Assembly: GCA_023259575.1 (NCBI GenBank)
Contig: JALRHN010000050.1
Coordinates: 1 to 12,588 of the forward strand
Source: Candidatus Kapaibacterium sp.
Lineage (GTDB): Bacteria > Bacteroidota > Ignavibacteria > Kapaibacteriales > UBA961
DNA: 12,588 nt
Direction: 5' to 3'
How positions within the stretch are numbered: position 1 is the stretch's first letter; each line of letters starts with the position of its first letter. The notes below the pieces were generated by a model. The model was given only the letters and a program-made list of their open reading frames with translations, did not search any database and was not told the origin of the DNA. The position numbers and the translations under genes were made by a program. This document shows, piece after piece, positions 6,708-12,588 of this stretch.

Positions 6708-8657
6708 TCAATGTTGTTTTACGAAATCTTCAATCTCTTTAATCCATATATGTGCATGTGCATCACTTGGCATGCGGAGATCTGTTCTTGGCGATAAAGA
6801 AACAGATCCAATTTTAACACTATCCGGCATACAAGAACGCTTAAATTGTTGCGAAAAAAATCGTTTGTAAAATATGATAAGCCATGAACATATCTCTTTA
6901 ACAGAATACATATCTGCAAAAGTATACTGTGCAATTGTAATTATTTTTGTTGGAGAAAATCCAAATCGAAGCATATAGTATAAAAAGAAATCATGCAGAA
7001 TATATGGTCCAATCTGATCTTCTGTTTTTTGTACGATATCTCCAGCAGCATCAAATGGCAAGAGCTCTGGAGAAACTGGTGTATGTACAATATCAAGTAG
7101 AATGTCTTTTATAACAGCATTATTTTCTTTACTTGCATACCATTCTATCAAACTTTTTACCAATGTTTTAGGGATTCCAGCATTGATAGCATACATGGAC
7201 ATATGATCTCCATTATATGTACACCAACCAAGTGCTAATTCACTCATATCACCTGTTCCAACTACAATAGCTTTATGTTGATGAGCAATATCCATTAATA
7301 TTTGTGTTCTTTCTCTGGCTTGAGAATTTTCATACACAATTGATAAATCATCAGGTGAGTGAGAAATATCACTAAAATGTTGTAAAACTGCTTTTGAAAT
7401 AGGAATTGTTCTTAATGTTAATCCTAAAGAATCAACTAAAGTTATTGCATTATTTTTTGTTCGTATTGTTGTACCAAATCCTGGCATAGTAACAGCAATT
7501 ATGGATTTTTTATCCAGTGATAATTTGTCAAAAGCTTTATAACATGCAAGTAAAGCAAGAGTAGAATCTAAACCACCAGACACACCAATAACTACAGAAT
7601 TAAGTCCAATATGTTTTAAACGTCCTGCTAAAGCAGTTGATTGAATTTCTAATATTTCAGAATAACGCTTATCATAATCAGAAGCATGAACAGGAATAAA
7701 TGGAAATTTATGTAATTGTCTGTGTACAGTATCTACTTCTGTATCTAAAAAAGTTGGTAGTTCTATTTGTTGACATTCCTGATAATTTCCTTTGCCAAAA
7801 GTACTTGTTTTTACGCGTTCATGCTGCAATAAGTCAATATCAATATCTGCTATTGCAATTTGAGATGTAAATGTAAATCTCTCTGTTTCAAATAGGATTT
7901 TTCCATTTTCTGCAATTATTCCATGACCAGAAAACACTGTGTCTGTAGTTGATTCACAAGCACCAGCTGATGCATAACAATATGCTGTTATAGTTGATGC
8001 CGAATGAGCTGCAACGAGTGATTTTCTATAATCAGCTTTACCTACTGTTTCATTACTTGCACTTAAATTTGCAATTAATACTGCTCCATTTGCAGCATAA
8101 TCTGTACTTGGTGGATTAGCAGACCATACATCTTCACATATCTCAATTGCAAAAGAGATATTTCCTGCTTTAAATATAGTACCGGTGCCAAAACCAATAA
8201 TGATATCTGCATTATTAAGTGAAATTTCATTATCTGAATAAGCAAGTTCTAAAGATGAAGCAAACCATCTTTCTTCATAAAATTCAGCATAATTTGGTAA
8301 ATATGTTTTGGGCACTGCATAATGGATTGTTCCACCTTCTAAGATTACTCCACAATTATATAATTTGGAATTAAATCGTAATGGTGCCCCCACAATAACA
8401 TAAACGCCACTTGGTACACATGAAGCTAATTCAATAAGAGCTTTTTCTGCAGATTGTAAAAGACTTTTTTGAAAAAATAAATCCCCACATGTATATCCTG
8501 TTAAAGATAATTCTGGAAATACTAGAAACTGAACTCCTTTTCCAATTGCTTCTTGAATGATCTGTTTATGTTGCTGAACATTAAAAGGAATATCAGCAAT
8601 GCGTAGAATTGGTGATACAACTGCGGTTCTTATATATGATAATGCTGATAATTTCAT
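6708..8657 (-). CDS. nadE: Glutamine-dependent NAD(+) synthetase
   Basis: Last step of NAD synthesis: amidation of deamido-NAD using ammonia released from glutamine. Two domains. Counting from the proposed start, the N-terminal nitrilase-type glutaminase has the catalytic triad E49 (FPELSLTGY), K117 (VPKTYLPNYAEFYEERWF) and C174 (IEICEDVW), nearly the positions known for the Mycobacterium enzyme. The C-terminal ATP-pyrophosphatase domain has SGGLDS at 360-365 and the later GTGDMSELALGW segment. I start at the ATG at 8655-8657 (MKLSALSYIRTAVVSP, 649 aa) because the family begins a few residues before this first beta strand. The frame is open 50 codons further up to an ATG at 8805-8807, but that stretch is unlike NadE and would overlap the end of the glycosyltransferase gene by 92 nt. 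An ATG at 8703-8705 is another option. None of the three has a Shine-Dalgarno sequence. The gene lies between a glycosyltransferase gene and the YkgJ-type gene in one unit. Confidence 0.93.
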   Translation of the reverse strand: MKLSALSYIRTAVVSPILRIADIPFNVQQHKQIIQEAIGKGVQFLVFPELSLTGYTCGDLFFQKSLLQSAEKALIELASCVPSGVYVIVGAPLRFNSKLYNCGVILEGGTIHYAVPKTYLPNYAEFYEERWFASSLELAYSDNEISLNNADIIIGFGTGTIFKAGNISFAIEICEDVWSANPPSTDYAANGAVLIANLSASNETVGKADYRKSLVAAHSASTITAYCYASAGACESTTDTVFSGHGIIAENGKILFETERFTFTSQIAIADIDIDLLQHERVKTSTFGKGNYQECQQIELPTFLDTEVDTVHRQLHKFPFIPVHASDYDKRYSEILEIQSTALAGRLKHIGLNSVVIGVSGGLDSTLALLACYKAFDKLSLDKKSIIAVTMPGFGTTIRTKNNAITLVDSLGLTLRTIPISKAVLQHFSDISHSPDDLSIVYENSQARERTQILMDIAHQHKAIVVGTGDMSELALGWCTYNGDHMSMYAINAGIPKTLVKSLIEWYASKENNAVIKDILLDIVHTPVSPELLPFDAAGDIVQKTEDQIGPYILHDFFLYYMLRFGFSPTKIITIAQYTFADMYSVKEICSWLIIFYKRFFSQQFKRSCMPDSVKIGSVSLSPRTDLRMPSDAHAHIWIKEIEDFVKQH

Positions 8658-8715
8658 GTATTTTTTTAATTGATTTTTTCTTTCATTTTTTAATATATCA
8701 TACATCGGGTACAAT

Positions 8716-10365
8716 TTATGGTATTTGATGTATTCTCTTGTAAAATACAAATCCATTCTTTGAATAAAGTTTGGTAAATAACTTATGTTCTTGCATTTCT
8801 TTTTCATGCTTTATTTTAGCTACAACATATACATCTTTATCAATAGATCCATTATATAGTGTATGTTCATCTATGCTTTTATCATCTATATTCATTGAAT
8901 AGTTTACAGATGGTTGTTTTTGACTATAATACAAATGCGCATAACTTTTAAAATGATAAGGATATACATGAATATCTTTACCTTGTAAGCTTTGATAGAA
9001 CTCTATTGCAGATCCTTGCGTATATGCTTCTATTTTAGGAGCAATAATCGGAAGAAATAACCATAAAGTTGGAATTGTTGATAAGAACACAGTGTAAATA
9101 CCCTTACGTTTGTGTCCCCTATGCATCATCATAATACTTACAAATCCACCAATCAAAAAAATCAAAGGGATCAATAATTCATAGCCAAACCATTGAACTT
9201 GTGCTTCTAAATTGGCTTTGACAAAAGGATCTTTTACTAAGTGAATTATAGAATTTTTGTATATGCCTAATATGGGGACAGCAGCCAAAAGTATAGTCCA
9301 AAACACTATGCCAATTGCTAAAAATACTTTTATAATAGAAAAACTATTCGCTGATTTTAAAGAATCATATATATACTCAGCTGCTAAATATGTCAAAGGG
9401 AAATAGCATAAAGATGAATAATGTATAATTTTTGTAGAAACTATTGAGAATAGAATAAGTACTATCCAAAACAATACTTTCATCAATAATTCAATATGTG
9501 ATGAAGCTTGAAATTGTATAGTTTTTCTGAATGCAAAAATTGATGTAGGAAAACATCCTATTAGAAGAATTATAATATGATAATAGATTGGGCCGCTATG
9601 TCCAGCATCTCCAGTTCTAAATAATCGAATTTGATACTGAATAAACTCTCGCAAAAACCATGTTCCATGTTGAAATACTTCTATACCAAACCACATTGAA
9701 GCCATAAACACAGAAACTGCAATTGTCAGTAATGGGTAAAGTACTATTGACATTGCTTTCTGTGATCTAAAGCTCTGAATTACTAAGTAAATTAGATATA
9801 CAAGAAAATAGATTAGAAGTGCCACAGGTCCTTTAGTTAGCATAGCACATCCAATACTTATACCACCAATAATATATGCTAATAATTGTTTATTCTTAAA
9901 AACAGGAAGAAAAGGTATAATTATACCTAAAAAGATAAATAGATTGAACCAAGGATCTATAATGCCAGATTTAAAGTAAAAATGTGGCAAAAATGAACCA
10001 ATAAACGTTAATAGCCAGAGCAATCCGAAATGCTTATCTTTTAAAGAAGATCCTATTGAGAACAAAAGAGGAAGGGTTATTATTCCGCAAATAGCATTTG
10101 GAAATCGTGCAGCATATTCAGAAACACCAAACACTTTCATAGAAAGCGCTTGCATCCATATAAAAAGCGGAGGTTTTTCCCAAAATGGTTTAAAATCAAT
10201 TTGAACTTGAAGATAATTTCCTGTGATTAACATTTCTCTTGCTGCTTCGGCAAAATTAATTTCGTCCCAATCAAAAAGTCTAACAGAACCCAAAAAAGGC
10301 ATTAATACCAAACATGAGATAAGGCAAATCAATAATATTGGGTATTTTTTAACATAATTAATCAT
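8716..10365 (-). CDS. ArnT-like GT-C membrane glycosyltransferase
   Basis: Integral membrane glycosyltransferase (549 aa) of the ArnT/PMT type (GT83-like), which transfers a sugar from a polyprenyl-phosphate donor to a lipid, glycan or protein acceptor on the periplasmic side. After TM1 (about 8-26) comes the first periplasmic loop with the signature FDWDEINFAEAAREM: D32, D34, E35 and E40 include the expected catalytic and metal-binding acids. K64-P65-P66 (WEKPPLFIWM) is the second typical motif, and D137 in SGIIDPWFNLF the third. CAMLTKGPVALLIY also fits the family. About twelve hydrophobic segments extend to about 445, followed by a soluble C-terminal region of about 100 residues. Donor and acceptor cannot be read from the sequence; ArnT itself adds aminoarabinose to lipid A, but many homologues use other sugars. 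It starts 3 nt after the fcl stop, so the two are probably co-expressed in envelope glycan assembly. Confidence 0.88.
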   Translation of the reverse strand: MINYVKKYPILLICLISCLVLMPFLGSVRLFDWDEINFAEAAREMLITGNYLQVQIDFKPFWEKPPLFIWMQALSMKVFGVSEYAARFPNAICGIITLPLLFSIGSSLKDKHFGLLWLLTFIGSFLPHFYFKSGIIDPWFNLFIFLGIIIPFLPVFKNKQLLAYIIGGISIGCAMLTKGPVALLIYFLVYLIYLVIQSFRSQKAMSIVLYPLLTIAVSVFMASMWFGIEVFQHGTWFLREFIQYQIRLFRTGDAGHSGPIYYHIIILLIGCFPTSIFAFRKTIQFQASSHIELLMKVLFWIVLILFSIVSTKIIHYSSLCYFPLTYLAAEYIYDSLKSANSFSIIKVFLAIGIVFWTILLAAVPILGIYKNSIIHLVKDPFVKANLEAQVQWFGYELLIPLIFLIGGFVSIMMMHRGHKRKGIYTVFLSTIPTLWLFLPIIAPKIEAYTQGSAIEFYQSLQGKDIHVYPYHFKSYAHLYYSQKQPSVNYSMNIDDKSIDEHTLYNGSIDKDVYVVAKIKHEKEMQEHKLFTKLYSKNGFVFYKRIHQIP

Positions 10366-10368
10366 GCT

Positions 10369-11436
10369 TTAATACCTAAGTGCTAAAGTATTTTGCACAC
10401 TATGTTGATAATGCATAATCACTGATTCTATTCCTTTTTCTAAAGAAATGGCAGATTGCCACCCCAGAGATTTTGCTTTGTCAACACATAACAATTTTTT
10501 GGGTGTCCCATCTGGTTTATTCTTATCAAACAGTATATCCCCTTCGTAATCTACTTTATTAGCAATTAATTCAGCTACTTCTTTAATCGAACAATCGACA
10601 CCTGTACCAATATTTATACAGATACCAGCTTGTTCAGCATCTATATTGTTCATAAAATACACTGCTGCATCAGCACAATCATCTGCATGTAAGAATTCTC
10701 TATATGCATTACCACTTCCCCATAAACTAATACTATTTTTTTCAATTCCGAGATTCGATAAAAAGATATCTATTTCATCATGATTCATATCATGTGGGAT
10801 ATCATTGCTTAATAATAAATCCTTTTTAACTGACGCATAATCATTGTCTTGCAACATTTTTGCCAATATAAATTTTCTAATCAAAGCTGGCAATACATGT
10901 GAATTATGGAAACCAAATGAATCTTGATTACCATATAAATTAGTAGGCATTAAAGAGATGAAATTACAATGATATTGTTTATAAAAAGATGTGCACAATG
11001 AAATTGCGGCAATCTTAGCCAGAGCATAAGGCTCATTTGTTGGTTCTAATGCTCCTGTTAACAAATACTCTTCTTTTATCGGTTGAGGACAATATTTAGG
11101 ATAGATACAAGATGATCCTAAATTGACAAGCTTTTTAACTTTATATGTATACGATGCATTAATGATATTCAATGCAATTGCTAAATTATCTGAGATGAAG
11201 TCTGCAGGATAGTGTGCATTTGCATATATGCCTCCAACTTTAGCTGCAGCTAAAAACACATATTCGGGCTTTGAATCATGAAAAAAATGTGATACTTCTT
11301 GCTGATTTCTTAAATCTAAATCTGAACTTGATTGTGTGATAATATGAGAAAATCCCTGTTTTTCCAGGGATTTCACTATTGCACTTCCTACCAAGCCAGT
11401 ATGCCCGGCTACATATATTCTTGCATCAGATTCCAT
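10369..11436 (-). CDS. fcl: GDP-L-fucose synthase
   Basis: NADPH-dependent epimerase/reductase converting GDP-4-keto-6-deoxymannose to GDP-L-fucose, the donor for fucosylated surface glycans. Short-chain-dehydrogenase fold: nucleotide-binding GHTGLVG at 11-17, AAAKVGGI at 63-70, active-site GSSCIYP at 107-113, and YALAK at 137-141. S108, Y137, K141, C110 and H180 sit one residue from the E. coli catalytic positions (S107, Y136, K140, C109, H179). GSGNAYREFLHADD (about 240-253) is the typical substrate-loop motif. At 355 aa it is about 34 residues longer than the E. coli enzyme, through an insertion about 196-232; I recall similar length in Bacteroidota homologues. The partner GDP-mannose 4,6-dehydratase (gmd) is not in the window. 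It starts 6 nt after the stop of the secreted-protein gene and is followed after 3 nt by the glycosyltransferase. Confidence 0.95.
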   Translation of the reverse strand: MESDARIYVAGHTGLVGSAIVKSLEKQGFSHIITQSSSDLDLRNQQEVSHFFHDSKPEYVFLAAAKVGGIYANAHYPADFISDNLAIALNIINASYTYKVKKLVNLGSSCIYPKYCPQPIKEEYLLTGALEPTNEPYALAKIAAISLCTSFYKQYHCNFISLMPTNLYGNQDSFGFHNSHVLPALIRKFILAKMLQDNDYASVKKDLLLSNDIPHDMNHDEIDIFLSNLGIEKNSISLWGSGNAYREFLHADDCADAAVYFMNNIDAEQAGICINIGTGVDCSIKEVAELIANKVDYEGDILFDKNKPDGTPKKLLCVDKAKSLGWQSAISLEKGIESVIMHYQHSVQNTLALRY

Positions 11437-11442
11437 ATAATA

Positions 11443-12054
11443 TTATTGCTTTTTCAAAATTGTAAAAGACTGAAAAAATTTATTCACAAATGGAAGTTCA
11501 GTTTTACCTTTTGATGTTGTTGTGTAGAGAATTTGATAAATTCTTGGTGGATTATATACATGATCACAGCGTATATATATCATAGTATCTTTGGTAGCTT
11601 TGGCAGTAAAGTACATTGTTCTATTATGATATAAACCTTCTTTTAATACTTTAATTTTTCTTTGAATTGTTCCATCCATATTCTTTACAAGTTGATTTTG
11701 CAAAGTATCAAGAAAGGCAGAAGGATTATTTGCCAATTCAATATCTATAGCTCGAATATTATCATATGAAATATCAAAATGACCAATCATTGCAGAACCC
11801 TGATTGCTATTTGCTGAGTAGGAATAGAATTGAGTACCACCAAACTTTGTCATGATACCAGTACTATCTATTTTAGGTTTGGGAAGACTACCTGGAAATG
11901 CAATCGAGAAATCATTGTTCATTCCAAAAATCACTTTGCTTTTAGCTTCAGTCTTTTGTTTTGTAGATTGTTTTTTCTTTTTTTTAGCTTCGGCAATACC
12001 AAACACCAGAACACATATAAGTAAACAAGCGCTTAGATTTTTTGATACATACAT
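11443..12054 (-). CDS. Secreted lysine-rich protein of unknown function
   Basis: A 203-aa protein with an N-terminal signal peptide: hydrophobic core about 7-20 (LSACLLICVLVFGI) and a likely cleavage after AEA at residue 23. The mature protein then opens with a lysine-rich linker (KKKKKQSTKQKTEAKSK). The rest is a predicted alpha/beta domain: FSIAFPGSLPKPKIDS, YSANSNQGSAMIGHFDISY, a helix around FLDTLQNQLVKNM, then strands ending in FVNKFFQSFTIL. The order 'FPG...P', middle helix, final 'F..SF' resembles small secreted PsbP/DUF1795 (Mog1-fold) proteins; this is a weak impression, not an assignment. I start at the ATG at 12052-12054; the frame continues three codons to a TTG at 12061-12063, which is a less likely start and would only lengthen the signal peptide's N region. 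It heads the tight fcl group, separated by 71 nt from the upstream gene. Confidence 0.8.
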   Translation of the reverse strand: MYVSKNLSACLLICVLVFGIAEAKKKKKQSTKQKTEAKSKVIFGMNNDFSIAFPGSLPKPKIDSTGIMTKFGGTQFYSYSANSNQGSAMIGHFDISYDNIRAIDIELANNPSAFLDTLQNQLVKNMDGTIQRKIKVLKEGLYHNRTMYFTAKATKDTMIYIRCDHVYNPPRIYQILYTTTSKGKTELPFVNKFFQSFTILKKQ

Positions 12055-12125
12055 TATATTCAACTCTTATTTAATAACTAGAAAAACAGATAATTACTAT
12101 TTCATATTATGAGTTTAGTAATGTT
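12055..12125. other. Intergenic spacer upstream of the secreted-protein gene
   Basis: This 71-nt AT-rich gap between two co-directional minus-strand genes shows no clear terminator hairpin, and no match to the Bacteroidota -7 consensus on the minus strand. It may hold the promoter of the fcl group, or the DUF2520 gene may be part of the same unit. Confidence 0.3.
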
Positions 12126-12588
12126 TTAAGTAGTCAGAATTCGTGCCAACCTTTCAAGATCTGCATGATTTTTTGTATTATGTTGCTGATGTTCTAAGGA
12201 ATGTAATGCATAATTAGTAAGTGCAGTATATATTTTCAATATGTCAGAATTATGTTCTAATACTGATATATGTTTATTAATTGTTTGAGTATCTCCCCTT
12301 TTTATTGGGCCAGTTAGGGCTTCAATTGGAGGCTGATTGTTCTCTAAAGAGTGCAAAGCATTTTGTAGAGAAGTTTTCATGATAAGTGGTAATAGTATTG
12401 AAGGGTCTATATCAGCTGTCTTGCAAAGATCTGAAGCTAATTGAGTTAACACAACTAGAAAATTAGATGAAATGACTGCAGCAATATGATATAGTGATTT
12501 ATCACGAAGAATGTCATCTGATAATACGATTGGAACACCTTTCACTTGTTCAATAAAGCTATTACATAATGATTGATTTTCTTCATCT
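12126..12588 (-). CDS. Rossmann-like/DUF2520 domain protein (N-terminus outside window)
   Basis: The visible 154 residues match the C-terminal DUF2520 domain of the Rossmann-plus-DUF2520 family, putative NAD(P)-dependent oxidoreductases related in fold to 6-phosphogluconate dehydrogenase/ketopantoate reductase-type enzymes. Signature segments are YHIAAVISSNFLVVL (family H-x-A-A-V-x-x-S-N-F), LLPLIMKTSLQNAL, and EALTGPIKRGDTQTINKHI (family LTGPIxRGD). The reading frame stays open to the right edge (DEENQSLCNSFIEQVKGVPIVLS across the border region), so the Rossmann domain lies beyond 12588 and the GTG at 12543-12545 is not the true start. The reaction catalysed by this family is not known. Confidence 0.87.
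   Translation of the reverse strand, partial: DEENQSLCNSFIEQVKGVPIVLSDDILRDKSLYHIAAVISSNFLVVLTQLASDLCKTADIDPSILLPLIMKTSLQNALHSLENNQPPIEALTGPIKRGDTQTINKHISVLEHNSDILKIYTALTNYALHSLEHQQHNTKNHADLERLARILTT

Noticed and set aside
11830..12112. Two overlapping plus-strand open frames opposite the secreted-protein gene
   Set aside because: Their Phe-rich stretches are the antisense of the lysine tract and signal peptide; no start signals.
1..12588. CRISPR array, tRNA, rRNA, insertion sequence, toxin-antitoxin, phage or defence genes
   Set aside because: I looked for regularly spaced direct repeats, cloverleaf-like segments, transposase motifs and defence domains and saw none; the coding content is housekeeping and envelope genes, with at most short gaps.

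Overview
The window is an AT-rich, gene-dense piece of a bacterial chromosome. It carries housekeeping and cell-envelope genes, with no tRNA, rRNA, insertion sequence, phage gene or CRISPR array that I can see. Several traits suggest the Bacteroidota/Chlorobiota group (FCB superphylum), possibly an Ignavibacteria- or Kapabacteria-like lineage: a long delta-prime subunit with a 'NPY' element, a two-domain glutamine-dependent NAD synthetase, an insertion-bearing GDP-fucose synthase, an LptF/LptG permease (so a Gram-negative outer membrane), few Shine-Dalgarno sequences and AT-rich leaders. This placement is inference; no marker in the window fixes the phylum.

Layout. Plus strand, 1-5866: the 3' part of ftsH (membrane AAA+ protease, 5' end outside the window), closed by a strong terminator. 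It is followed by holB (clamp-loader delta-prime), an LptF/LptG-type lipopolysaccharide-transport permease 5 nt downstream, and a gene for a cobalamin-binding domain fused to a MeaB/MeaI-type GTPase. That last protein matches the N-terminal part of the fused isobutyryl-CoA mutase IcmF but stops before the mutase catalytic domain. A near-perfect palindrome at 5864-5902 separates the two halves of the window, serves both directions and contains the stop codons of both converging genes.

Minus strand, 12588-5900, read right to left: a DUF2520/Rossmann-type protein cut by the window edge, a secreted lysine-rich protein, GDP-L-fucose synthase (fcl), an ArnT-like membrane glycosyltransferase, NAD synthetase (nadE), a small YkgJ-type cysteine-cluster protein, and an acidic protein of unknown function. 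From the secreted protein down to ykgJ the gaps are 3-60 nt, so this looks like one transcription unit. The fcl and glycosyltransferase pair points to envelope glycan synthesis; nadE and ykgJ look like passengers of the same unit.

The most interesting item is the IcmF-like protein without a mutase domain. It may be one half of a split mutase (an IcmB-MeaI fusion whose IcmA partner lies elsewhere), a freestanding cobalamin-GTPase chaperone, or a relic. The rest is well-recognised housekeeping content plus two proteins I cannot assign. I see no sign of a defence system, mobile element or other novel multi-gene system here.
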